Assembly (NCBI GenBank): GCA_027012915.1
Contig: JALUYN010000666.1
Coordinates: 1-5,600, forward strand
Direction: 5' to 3'
Length of the DNA: 5,600 nt
Origin: Cellvibrionaceae bacterium
GTDB taxonomy: Bacteria; Pseudomonadota; Gammaproteobacteria; Pseudomonadales; Cellvibrionaceae
Made by a program: the position numbers and the translations under genes. Shown piece after piece: positions 1-5,600 of the stretch. Positions within the stretch are counted from its first letter, which is position 1; each line of letters begins with the position of its first letter. The notes beneath the pieces are model-generated. The model did no database searches and had not been told where the DNA came from. It saw nothing but the letters and a program-made list of their open reading frames with translations.

Positions 1-1
1 G

Positions 2-946
2 GCAGGTTCGGCCACCGCTGCGGCAGTGAATGCGGGGTTTAACACCATGGTCTCTATGGCATCGGGAAGCCTGATCGCCAACGACGGAGATATACAGGCA
101 ACTCTGGAAGAGTTGGGTTCCAATGCATCAATGCGACACCTGCTGGTATCGTCTTTGTCGGCCGGTGTCGGGCTAACCGATGCTCCGGCAACAGCGCTTG
201 ATGCGCAGGATATTCTTATGCAATCACTGTCCAATGCGAATCCCGAGCTGGGCCGCATGTTGAATTTTGTGGCGGCGAATCAAGAGAAACCACTGTCAGG
301 GCTGACCCAGAATTTTGTGGGTGAATCTATGCAGTACTATGCTAGACAGGAGGTTGGTCGCTACGCAGAGAGTATAGGGCTGACGGCGCAGGAGTTGAAT
401 TTGGGGTTGATGTTGAATTCTCACGCTGGGAAGCTAATAGCGGGAAATAGCTATATGGTTGATCACAATTTTGCGGATGAAGAATCTACTAGGAAAGTTA
501 TATATGGATTTACTTCAAGAATTGATGGGGTTTTAGGTGACCTAGGTGGGCCTGTTGGTGTGCTGTGGGATGTGAACGATTCTGTGTTAAATGCTCAAGG
601 GTACTTGGATGCGATAGCGCGCGAGGCTGCTTTGGATAATCCTGATCATCTCTTGGGGCATAGTCTTGGGGCATGGAGGGTTAATAACATTGTTAGAAGA
701 GGGTATCTCAAGTCTGGAGAGTTATTGGCTCTCCCCTTGTTTGATTATCCCGTAGAGCAAACTAAAAGTAAGTGTGCTGAAATGGATGCAGTATGTATGG
801 GGGATTTGTTTAATACGATTAGGCCGGGAAGTAGTTCAGTGGAAAATAATCAATTTTCTTGGCCTCATGAGATCTTTACGGTCAATCACAAGATAAGCAC
901 TGTACCCGGGTATGGTGAAGCTATAGAGCAATACTATAATGAATAA
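2..946 (+). CDS. C-terminal part of a large CdiA/filamentous-haemagglutinin-type protein with a lipase-like toxin domain (5' end outside window)
   Basis: The reading frame is open from base 2 with no stop, so this is the 3' end of a longer gene; the GTG at 26 is only an internal codon (residue 1 in the numbering used here). Residues 1-50, with GSLIANDGD and ATLEELGSNASMRHL, resemble the end of the DUF637 region found before toxin tips of two-partner-secreted haemagglutinin/CdiA proteins. From about residue 120 the DNA becomes AT-rich. Residues 211-215 read GHSLG, a classic alpha/beta-hydrolase nucleophile elbow with Ser213 (bases 662-664). Asp240 or Asp260 and His281 or His288 could complete a triad. 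Cys250 and Cys257 might form a disulfide. By inference this tip is a secreted lipase/esterase toxin acting on envelope lipids of neighbouring cells. The next gene overlaps it by 8 bp and encodes a lipoprotein, which fits a toxin-immunity pair. Confidence is high for a haemagglutinin-type C-terminus and moderate for the hydrolase role. The substrate is unknown. Confidence 0.75.
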   Translation, partial: AGSATAAAVNAGFNTMVSMASGSLIANDGDIQATLEELGSNASMRHLLVSSLSAGVGLTDAPATALDAQDILMQSLSNANPELGRMLNFVAANQEKPLSGLTQNFVGESMQYYARQEVGRYAESIGLTAQELNLGLMLNSHAGKLIAGNSYMVDHNFADEESTRKVIYGFTSRIDGVLGDLGGPVGVLWDVNDSVLNAQGYLDAIAREAALDNPDHLLGHSLGAWRVNNIVRRGYLKSGELLALPLFDYPVEQTKSKCAEMDAVCMGDLFNTIRPGSSSVENNQFSWPHEIFTVNHKISTVPGYGEAIEQYYNE

Positions 947-1373
947 AATCTTACTTGCTTTCAGTGCGGTGTTGGCGGGGTGTGTCTCTTTCCCCAAAGT
1001 AGTCGAGAGTAATTACATAGGGGCTTGTCTAGAGCTGAATGTTCATTTGTCTCTATTGGAAACACGAAAAGATCTGTACAAATCAAATCGATTTATATCG
1101 AAGCGACGTACTTATGGAAAGTACAGTAATTATCTAGGAGTGCTAGAGCAGGGTAGTAAGGTAGAGATTGATAGAGTTCTTGCTGCTGCTGATGGTTCTT
1201 GGGGAAAATTCTTAAGAGTTCAGGTCAAGGTGTTGGATGGTGAGTTTTCAGGAGTGATAGCCGATGTTCCAGTCCACGCCCCATACCACCCCAGCGGTAA
1301 ATGGACCAAAAATTTCACCCTGGACCCCAATGCTCTAGAATTTAACGAAGAGATTGTGGTGCCTTGTGATTGA
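939..1373 (+). CDS. small lipoprotein, candidate immunity protein for the upstream lipase-like toxin
   Basis: This 144-residue protein starts at an ATG lying inside the end of the toxin gene, so translation of the two is probably coupled. It has a short lipoprotein signal: positive n-region MNK, hydrophobic stretch, and lipobox LAGC with lipidated Cys15. Residue +2 is Val rather than Asp, so sorting to the outer membrane is expected by the enterobacterial rule. The mature part, about 130 residues, has Cys30 and Cys143, which could pair, and a middle stretch (about 66-108) rich in alternating hydrophobic residues with Gly turns, suggestive of a beta-barrel, perhaps SH3-like. I recognise no named family. 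Position directly behind a toxin tip, small size and envelope location fit an immunity protein acting against a lipid-attacking toxin, as known for T6SS lipase effectors paired with lipoprotein immunity proteins. It shares the low GC of the toxin tip (33% in line 1081-1140). The immunity role is inferred from context. Confidence 0.7.
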   Translation: MNKILLAFSAVLAGCVSFPKVVESNYIGACLELNVHLSLLETRKDLYKSNRFISKRRTYGKYSNYLGVLEQGSKVEIDRVLAAADGSWGKFLRVQVKVLDGEFSGVIADVPVHAPYHPSGKWTKNFTLDPNALEFNEEIVVPCD

Positions 1374-1380
1374 TGGAGGC

Positions 1381-1459
1381 GCTGGGCTTCGCTGCGCTCA
1401 ACGCCAACCTACGTGAGATTGGGTGCGTGTAGGTTGGGTTGAGCGTAGCGAAGCCCAAC
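1381..1459. repeat. inverted pair of REP hairpins (BIME-like) next to a RAYT gene
   Basis: There are two arms of about 31-32 bases in opposite orientation, at 1381-1412 (minus sense) and 1429-1459 (plus sense), with a 16-base spacer. Read outwards to inwards, each starts with GTAG, the tetranucleotide that RAYT enzymes recognise at the foot of REP hairpins. Each then has a stem around a core resembling GAGCGTAGCGA. The plus arm stem is GTTGGG-TT against AA-G-CCCAAC with one bulged base. The minus arm is degraded, with GAGCGCAGCGA as core and several stem mismatches. The element begins 7 bases after the stop codon of the lipoprotein gene and may protect or terminate that mRNA. It ends 15 bases before the RAYT start. 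Confidence 0.85.
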
Positions 1460-1474
1460 GAATTGGGAGAGAAC

Positions 1475-2023
1475 GTGAGATACAGACGTGCCAAGGAAGC
1501 AGGAGCGACTTACTTCTTTACTGTTAATTTGGAAGATCGACGTTCTGGTTTATTGGTTGAGTGCGTAGACCTGCTAAGGCAATCATTCCGTTATACAATA
1601 TCCCGCCATCCTTTCACTATTGATGCCGCCGTTATAATGCCCGATCACTTGCATATGATCTGGACTCTACCCGAACGCGATGCCGACTATTCGACTCGAT
1701 GGGCCCTGATTAAATCCAATTTCTCAAGATCATTGCCCATTATAGAGAGCGAAATAGAGAGCGAAAAAAGCTCAAGAAAAAACAAACGAGAGCGGAGCAT
1801 CTGGCAACGCCGCTTCTGGGAACATCAGATTCGTGACTCCAGCGACCTCGAAAACCACATCAATTACATCCACTACAATCCCGTCAAGCACGGTTATGTC
1901 GCAACGCCATCAAATTGGCGGCACTCCAGCATTCACAAATATATAAGAGCCAATATAATCCCCTCGAGTTGGGGAGACAGTGCCCAGACAGAACAATCCT
2001 CAACGTACGGCGAGCGACAGTAG
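1475..2023 (+). CDS. REP-associated tyrosine transposase (RAYT, IS200/Y1-type HUH enzyme)
   Basis: This is a single-strand DNA nuclease/transposase of the TnpREP family, related to IS200/IS605 TnpA, which binds and cuts REP hairpins at GTAG. GTG at 1475 is chosen as start because it has GGAGA just upstream (1466-1470) and gives MRYRR..., the usual RAYT N-terminus; a TTG at 1439 would place the start inside the REP. The 182-residue protein shows AGATYFFTVNLEDRRS at 9-24 and the metal-binding HUH motif PDHLH with His58 and His60. It also has TLPE plus STRW at 64-76, the IWQRRFWEH block at 109-117, and HINYIHYNPVKHG at 128-140. Tyr131 aligns with catalytic Tyr115 of E. coli TnpREP. A charged insert (about 88-107) is longer than in the E. 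coli protein. All expected catalytic residues are present, so it is probably intact. It lies beside its likely substrate, the REP pair at 1381-1459. Its stop codon overlaps the next gene's start by one base. Confidence 0.93.
   Translation: MRYRRAKEAGATYFFTVNLEDRRSGLLVECVDLLRQSFRYTISRHPFTIDAAVIMPDHLHMIWTLPERDADYSTRWALIKSNFSRSLPIIESEIESEKSSRKNKRERSIWQRRFWEHQIRDSSDLENHINYIHYNPVKHGYVATPSNWRHSSIHKYIRANIIPSSWGDSAQTEQSSTYGERQ
1742..1765 (+). repeat. 12-bp perfect tandem duplication within the RAYT gene
   Basis: The unit ATAGAGAGCGAA occurs twice back to back (1742-1753 and 1754-1765). It is in frame and encodes IESE-IESE at RAYT residues 90-97, in the charged linker between the HUH half and the IWQRRFWEH block. 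The frame is kept, so the duplication lengthens the linker without breaking the gene. Confidence 0.9.
1932..1959 (+). promoter_or_regulatory. predicted sigma70-type promoter for the lipoprotein gene at 2023
   Basis: TTCACA (1932-1937, 5 of 6 to the consensus -35) is followed after 16 bases by a perfect TATAAT (1954-1959). Transcription would start near 1966, about 57 bases before the GTG at 2023. The site lies inside the 3' end of the RAYT coding region. A small hairpin, TCCCC/GGGGA with a 7-base loop (1959-1975), overlaps the expected start. The prediction rests on hexamer match only. Confidence 0.55.
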
Positions 2024-2625
2024 TGAAGCTGAAATACATAAACACTTTTTTGCGATTGCTGTTTGCTATCGTTCTTCTCACCGGCTGCGCCGAGTTCTCC
2101 AAGCTCAAAGTCGACCCCGATGGACATTACCGTTTCGAAGATATTCCCATCCAGGTCCGGGCGCCCAAAGATTGCCTTCTGGAAATGTTTGTCTACGAAG
2201 GCCCCGAGGCTGTTGGCTTTATGACCGGCCGCGGCTACTGGATGCTGGATGGCTACTATGAATTGCAGGTGTGGGATCGACCAGATGCCATTGCTCGAGA
2301 AGTAGACTTCTTCCGCGATGCTTACAAAATCTCCAAAGATTACATCAAGGCAGAAGCGCAGCGACGCAAGATGCGGTTGGAGTGGCAATCGATGGAGTTT
2401 CTCGATGAATATCCCGTACCGGCGTTTCAGACCTTGGGCGTGGATAGTGAACGGGGAAGGGTGTTGGCCAGCTTTACCCTGCAAGAGAATTACATCACCG
2501 TAGTGTCACTGCAATACCCGATGCAATCCCTCAAGGGTGAGCCGATGGAAATTCCCTGGGGGTGTTACAACCGCTTTCTGGAATCTGTGCGCGAGATCAA
2601 GCAACCAGTACCGGATTCGGGTTGA
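2023..2625 (+). CDS. uncharacterised lipoprotein, 200 residues
   Basis: The start is taken as GTG 2023, which shares its G with the TAG stop of the RAYT gene. It gives a proper lipoprotein signal: KLK and Arg11 in a basic n-region, a hydrophobic core, and lipobox LTGC with lipidated Cys22. The long upstream extension to 1915 would bury the signal and is RAYT-coding DNA in another frame. The mature protein, about 179 residues, is soluble-looking with mixed alpha/beta character, no further membrane segment, and Cys51 and Cys181, which may form a disulfide. Residue +2 is Ala, consistent with the outer membrane. I do not recognise the family and assign no function. Two routes of expression are possible: translational coupling to RAYT, and the predicted promoter at 1932-1959. 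Its stop codon lies within the -35 element of the thrS promoter. Composition is like the housekeeping genes, unlike the toxin module, so it is probably a resident gene. Confidence 0.85.
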   Translation: MKLKYINTFLRLLFAIVLLTGCAEFSKLKVDPDGHYRFEDIPIQVRAPKDCLLEMFVYEGPEAVGFMTGRGYWMLDGYYELQVWDRPDAIAREVDFFRDAYKISKDYIKAEAQRRKMRLEWQSMEFLDEYPVPAFQTLGVDSERGRVLASFTLQENYITVVSLQYPMQSLKGEPMEIPWGCYNRFLESVREIKQPVPDSG

Positions 2626-2650
2626 TACCGGGGCGCTGCTCGCGCATAAT
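2622..2650 (+). promoter_or_regulatory. predicted sigma70 promoter of the thrS-infC-rpmI operon
   Basis: TTGATA (2622-2627, 5 of 6) and CATAAT (2645-2650, 5 of 6) are separated by exactly 17 bases. The -35 overlaps the TGA stop (2623-2625) of the preceding lipoprotein gene. The expected transcript start is near 2657, leaving a leader of about 80 nt before the thrS ATG. No better pair was seen in the 111-base gap. Confidence 0.7.
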
Positions 2651-2664
2651 TCGCCCCGACTTTC

Positions 2665-2699
2665 ACGCCCTGCAACGGGGCGTTATTCCATCACGTTGC
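2665..2699 (+). promoter_or_regulatory. possible H-type pseudoknot in the thrS leader
   Basis: Stem 1 pairs ACGCCC (2665-2670) with GGGCGT (2678-2683), 6 bp. Its loop contains GCAACG (2672-2677), which is complementary to CGTTGC (2694-2699), giving a 6-bp stem 2. The connecting loops of 1, 0 and 10 nt suit a classical H-type pseudoknot. It would end 37 bases before the thrS ATG, in a leader starting near 2657. E. coli thrS is autoregulated through leader RNA structure, but no tRNA-like operator was recognised here, so the role is inference. Confidence 0.4.
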
Positions 2700-2736
2700 C
2701 CATTGTAGGGGTGACCACTGAATATTAGGACATATC

Positions 2737-4677
2737 ATGCCTGTTATTACTCTTCCCGATGGCTCCAAGCGCGAGTTTGATCAATCTGTATCCGTTATGG
2801 ATGTGGCTGCCGATATTGGCCCAGGTCTGGCCAAGGCGACCATCGCCGGCCGTGTTAACGGCGAGCGCGTAGATGCCTGCGATCTGATTACCGAAGACGC
2901 CGAACTTGCCATTATCACTGGCAAAGACGACGACGGATTGGAAATTATCCGCCACTCCTGCGCGCACTTGCTGGGTCACGCCATCAAGCAACTTTGGCCT
3001 GATGTGAAAATGGCCATCGGTCCTACCATTGAAAATGGCTTCTACTACGATGTGGATCTTGAGCACAAGCTGACGGAAGAAGACATGCTGGCGCTGGAAA
3101 AGCGCATGTTGGAACTGGCCAAGACCAACTACGATGTCGTCAAGAAGAAGGTTTCCTGGCAAGAGGCTCGCGACACTTTTGAAGCCCGTGGCGAATCCTA
3201 CAAGATGGAGATTTTGGATGAAAACGTCGCTCGTGATGATCAGCCAGGCCTCTACCACCACGAAGAATACGTGGATATGTGCCGTGGTCCCCACGTGCCC
3301 AATATGCGTTTCTGCCACAACTTCAAATTGATGCACATTGCCGGTGCCTACTGGCGCGGTGACTCCGACAACAAAATGCTGCAGCGGGTCTACGGCACTG
3401 CGTTTGCCGATAAGAAACAACTGAAGGCGCACCTGCGTTTCCTGGAAGAGGCTGCCAAACGTGATCACCGCAAGTTGGGCAAGAAGTACAACTTCTTCCA
3501 CCTACAGGAAGAAGCCCCAGGCATGGTGTTCTGGCACCCGAAGGGTTGGACCATCTACGCGGCGGTAGAAGAGTACATGCGTCGCGTGCAGCGCGATAAT
3601 GGTTACGAAGAGATCAAAACCCCTCAAGTTGTAGACCGTTCACTTTGGGAGCGCTCCGGTCACTGGGACAAGTTCCGTGAGAACATGTTTACCGTTCATT
3701 CCGAGCACCGCGACTACGCCGTTAAGCCCATGAACTGCCCTTGCCATGTGCAGGTGTTTAACCAAGGCTTGAAGAGCTACCGCGATCTGCCGCTGCGATT
3801 GGCGGAGTTTGGTAGCTGCCACCGCAATGAGGCCTCCGGTACCCTGCAGGGCCTGATGCGCGTACGTGGCTTTACCCAGGATGATGCCCATATCTTCTGT
3901 TCCGAAGAGCAGATTCAGGACGAGGTGTCGATCTTTACCGATCTGCTGTACAACGTTTACGCCGATTTTGGCTTTAACGACGTAATTATCCGCTTGTCGA
4001 CCCGTCCGGAACAGCGAGTGGGTAGTGATGAGGTCTGGGATAAGGCGGAAAAAGCTCTGGCCGATGCTTTGGATTCAAAAGGGCTGGAGTTCGAATATCT
4101 GCCTGGTGAAGGTGCCTTCTACGGTCCGAAGATCGAGTTCTCTCTGAAAGATTGCCTGGGCCGGGTGTGGCAGTGTGGCACCATTCAGGTGGATTTCTCC
4201 ATGCCTGGACGCCTCGATGCACAGTTTGTGGCCGAAGACGGCACTCGCCAGACTCCGGTTATGTTGCACCGCGCAATTCTCGGCTCTTTCGAGCGTTTTA
4301 TCGGTATTTTGATCGAAAACTACGAAGGGGCATTCCCCGCGTGGTTGGCGCCTGAACAGGCGGTAGTTATGAATATTACCGATAAACAGGCCGAATACGC
4401 CAAAAAAGTCGAAGAAACCCTGAAATACCGCCGCTTCCGGGCCTTTTCAGACTTGAGAAATGAGAAGATCGGCTTTAAAATCCGCGAGCACACAATTCAG
4501 AAGATTCCTTACATGCTCATCGTGGGTGATAAGGAAGTCGAAAACGGTACTGTTAACGTCCGTACCCGGGGTGGTGAAGACCTGGGATCCATGACTCTTG
4601 ATGAATTCGCAGATCACTTGGCAGCTGATATTCAGCGCCGAGGCAGAGTTGATGCTGATTCTCAAACCGAGGACTGA
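2737..4677 (+). CDS. thrS: threonyl-tRNA synthetase
   Basis: This class II aminoacyl-tRNA synthetase charges tRNA-Thr with threonine in the cytoplasm. It is a full-length protein of 646 residues (E. coli has 642) with the standard order of domains. The TGS domain spans about 1-62. The editing domain follows, with His73 and His77 (HSCAH) and Cys182 and His186 (CRGPH), which hydrolyses Ser-tRNA-Thr. The catalytic core is at about 245-535 and the anticodon-binding domain at about 540-640. The zinc ligands that select threonine are Cys334 (MNCPC), His385 (DDAH) and His511 (MLHRA), at the same numbers as in E. coli. Motif 2 includes CHRNE with Arg363, and motif 3 has GSFERF with Arg520. The ATG is preceded by AGGA (2727-2730) at a 6-base spacing. 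It is first in the operon, with infC starting 81 bases downstream. A leader pseudoknot candidate may control it. No key residue is missing. Confidence 0.99.
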   Translation: MPVITLPDGSKREFDQSVSVMDVAADIGPGLAKATIAGRVNGERVDACDLITEDAELAIITGKDDDGLEIIRHSCAHLLGHAIKQLWPDVKMAIGPTIENGFYYDVDLEHKLTEEDMLALEKRMLELAKTNYDVVKKKVSWQEARDTFEARGESYKMEILDENVARDDQPGLYHHEEYVDMCRGPHVPNMRFCHNFKLMHIAGAYWRGDSDNKMLQRVYGTAFADKKQLKAHLRFLEEAAKRDHRKLGKKYNFFHLQEEAPGMVFWHPKGWTIYAAVEEYMRRVQRDNGYEEIKTPQVVDRSLWERSGHWDKFRENMFTVHSEHRDYAVKPMNCPCHVQVFNQGLKSYRDLPLRLAEFGSCHRNEASGTLQGLMRVRGFTQDDAHIFCSEEQIQDEVSIFTDLLYNVYADFGFNDVIIRLSTRPEQRVGSDEVWDKAEKALADALDSKGLEFEYLPGEGAFYGPKIEFSLKDCLGRVWQCGTIQVDFSMPGRLDAQFVAEDGTRQTPVMLHRAILGSFERFIGILIENYEGAFPAWLAPEQAVVMNITDKQAEYAKKVEETLKYRRFRAFSDLRNEKIGFKIREHTIQKIPYMLIVGDKEVENGTVNVRTRGGEDLGSMTLDEFADHLAADIQRRGRVDADSQTED

Positions 4678-4702
4678 ACAGAACCGATGTGCAGGTGTTG
4701 AT

Positions 4703-4753
4703 CCGGTTGCCTAAGACCGGGTCAATTTAGGCCTCGTCCCCGAAGGGGGAGGC
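4703..4753 (+). promoter_or_regulatory. structured infC leader: pseudoknot candidate and hairpin over the Shine-Dalgarno
   Basis: CCGGT (4703-4707) pairs with ACCGG (4716-4720). The loop sequence GCCTAA (4709-4714) can pair with TTAGGC (4727-4732), which makes a compact H-type pseudoknot with loops of 1, 1 and 6 nt. Next, GCCTC-GT-CCCC (4731-4741) folds back over a GAA loop onto GGGGGAGGC (4745-4753), 9 bp with a two-base GT bulge. This hides the GGAGG (4748-4752) that would serve the ATG at 4759. The two folds share bases 4731-4732, so they could interact. Control of infC translation by this region is inferred from structure only. Confidence 0.5.
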
Positions 4754-4758
4754 AGTTT

Positions 4759-5313
4759 ATGGAGACAAGAACCATTAATAGAGATAATTCCAAAGGACGC
4801 TCTAAGAAAGCTCGTATCAACGATCAGATCGAAGCTACAGAGGTCCGCTTGATCGGCGCCGACGGTGAACAAGTAGGTATTGTTAGCCTGGACGAAGCTC
4901 TGGCTGAAGCACAAAAAGCCACACTGGATCTCGTAGAGATCGCGCCTGATTCAAAACCGATAGTCTGTAAGATCATGGACTACGGCAAGCATCTGTTTGA
5001 GCTTAAGAAGACCAAAGCCGCTGCTAAGAAGAAGCAGAAGCAGCAACAGATCAAGGAAATCAAATTCCGCCCAGGGACGGATATTGGAGACTATAAGATT
5101 AAATTGCGTAATCTTATGCGTTTCCTGGAAGATGGGGACAAGGCCAAGGTAACCCTACGTTATCGTGGTCGTGAAATGGCTCACCAGGAGCTTGGGATGG
5201 AGATGATGAAACGCATCGAAATCGACCTGGAGGAGTACGGCACCGTTGAACAGCACCCGAAAATGGAAGGTCGTCAGCTGTTGATGGTAATTGCCCCCAA
5301 AAAGAAGAAGTGA
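4759..5313 (+). CDS. infC: translation initiation factor IF-3
   Basis: IF-3 binds the 30S subunit, prevents premature 50S joining and checks start codon and initiator tRNA. From ATG 4759 the protein has 184 residues, near the E. coli (180) and Pseudomonas (about 183) lengths. The N-domain covers about 20-80 and carries [16 protein letters not shown] and the family signature [10 protein letters not shown] (71-80). A lysine-rich helical linker runs from about 81 to 98 ([15 protein letters not shown]). The C-domain holds [10 protein letters not shown] (99-108), [23 protein letters not shown] (134-146) and the final [15 protein letters not shown]. The start is uncertain. ATG 4759 has GGAGG 6 bases away, but in a hairpin. 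ATT at 4774 has GGAG (4761-4764) 9 bases away and gives an N-terminus (INRDN) aligning with the Pseudomonas one. E. coli infC uses a rare AUU start for autoregulation. The gene is second in the operon, before rpmI. Confidence 0.97.
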   Translation: METRTINRDNSKGRSKKARINDQIEATEVRLIGADGEQVGIVSLDEALAEAQKATLDLVEIAPDSKPIVCKIMDYGKHLFELKKTKAAAKKKQKQQQIKEIKFRPGTDIGDYKIKLRNLMRFLEDGDKAKVTLRYRGREMAHQELGMEMMKRIEIDLEEYGTVEQHPKMEGRQLLMVIAPKKKK

Positions 5314-5389
5314 TCGGGCTTTTAGCTGCCTAGATGACTTACTTAATGGCACTTTGACACATCTTTGTAACACCTGAACGCAGTGATGC

Positions 5390-5457
5390 GTAGGTTAGCT
5401 AGAGCGTAGCGATAGCTAACACCGGTGTCGGCTATCGCTACGCTCTAGCCGACCTAC
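5390..5457. repeat. 68-bp inverted pair of REP hairpins (BIME-like) between infC and rpmI
   Basis: Two 31-base arms (5390-5420 plus sense, 5427-5457 minus sense) flank a central ACCGGT, and the whole forms a near-perfect palindrome centred at 5423/5424. Each arm is itself a hairpin. It begins with GTAG and has a perfect 8-bp stem, GTTAGCTA/TAGCTAAC in the first and GTCGGCTA/TAGCCGAC in the second, around the same 11-base loop GAGCGTAGCGA. The loop core and GTAG foot match the REP pair at 1381-1459 beside the RAYT gene, so that enzyme is a plausible source of mobility. The element lies in the 202-base gap inside a ribosomal operon. It could also shape mRNA stability or partial termination. No gene or convincing promoter was seen in the rest of this gap (5314-5389, 5458-5515). 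Confidence 0.9.
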
Positions 5458-5515
5458 GGGAATAACATAGAAAGTGGATAAGTATTTGTTTTAACCTTTA
5501 ACCGAGAGAATTCTC

Positions 5516-5600
5516 ATGCCAAAAGCTAAAGCACACAGTGGCGCTGCGAAGCGCTTCAAGAAGACCGCTGCTGGTTACAAGCGTAAGTCCTGTAACAAGA
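5516..5600 (+). CDS. rpmI: 50S ribosomal protein L35, first 28 codons (3' end outside window)
   Basis: The frame begins MPKAKAHSGAAKRF and continues KKTAAGYKRKSCNK, matching the L35 N-terminus (MPK.K..SGAAKRFKKT). It is very basic, as expected for a small 50S protein of about 64 residues. The position after infC is the conserved one, and rplT (L20) is expected next, outside the window. The ribosome binding site is weak (GAGAGAA, 5504-5510). In E. coli rpmI is controlled by L20 through the infC-rpmI region, which here contains the REP pair. Confidence 0.95.
   Translation, partial: MPKAKAHSGAAKRFKKTAAGYKRKSCNK

Noticed and set aside
26..28. GTG as a start codon of a 306-residue protein.
   Set aside because: The frame is open to the window edge, and the residues upstream (AGSATAAA) continue the same DUF637-like sequence.
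839..850. VENN tetrapeptide, the motif that often marks the start of CdiA toxin tips.
   Set aside because: It lies only 31 residues from the C-terminus, after the GHSLG motif, so it cannot be the border of a toxin domain here. It is most likely coincidence.
1742..1765. Tandem repeat as a sign of a phase-variable switch.
   Set aside because: The unit is 12 bp with only two copies, so slippage would keep the frame and not switch the gene off.
2629..2658. CGGGGCG/CGCCCCG inverted repeat as a terminator of the lipoprotein gene.
   Set aside because: The loop is 16 bases, no T-run follows, and the repeat overlaps the predicted thrS promoter, which explains the site better. Weak termination is not excluded.
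2725..3501. Long minus-strand open frame opposite thrS.
   Set aside because: It lies fully over the conserved editing and TGS domains of thrS and has no recognisable protein features; it is a reading-frame shadow.
4703..4720. Hairpin after thrS as a rho-independent terminator.
   Set aside because: The stem is only 5 bp and is followed by GTCAATTTAG, not a T-run. The downstream genes also belong to the same conserved operon.
5354..5359. Perfect TTGACA as a -35 for rpmI.
   Set aside because: No acceptable -10 hexamer occurs 16-18 bases downstream (sequence there is around GAACGCAG).

Overview
The window comes from a gammaproteobacterium. The gene order thrS-infC-rpmI is a conserved translation operon, ThrRS and IF3 closely match the gammaproteobacterial forms, and REP-type hairpins sit beside a REP-associated tyrosine transposase (RAYT). 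The family cannot be fixed from sequence alone. Sample lines of the housekeeping genes run near 57% GC, while parts of the first 1.3 kb fall to 32-43% GC.

Left part (1-1373): the 3' end of a very large secreted-protein gene, open at the window edge, of the filamentous-haemagglutinin/CdiA type. The remaining N-terminal stretch resembles the DUF637 pretoxin region. It is followed by an AT-rich C-terminal module with a GHSLG nucleophile elbow, that is, a lipase or other alpha/beta-hydrolase-like candidate toxin. Overlapping its stop codon by 8 bp is a small lipoprotein gene, a good candidate for the cognate immunity protein. This pair is the most interesting system in the window.

Middle (1381-2625): an inverted pair of REP hairpins leads directly into an apparently intact RAYT gene. 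The RAYT stop codon overlaps the GTG start of an unrecognised 200-residue lipoprotein gene, which also seems to have its own sigma70-type promoter inside the RAYT coding region.

Right part (2622-5600): a near-consensus promoter, overlapping the stop codon of the lipoprotein gene, drives thrS (threonyl-tRNA synthetase) through a leader of about 80 nt. infC (IF3) and the first 28 codons of rpmI (ribosomal protein L35) follow. Both the thrS and infC leaders contain segments that could fold as H-type pseudoknots, and the infC leader also has a hairpin over the Shine-Dalgarno sequence. A second inverted REP pair, with the same loop core as the RAYT-linked pair but different, compensating stem bases, sits between infC and rpmI.
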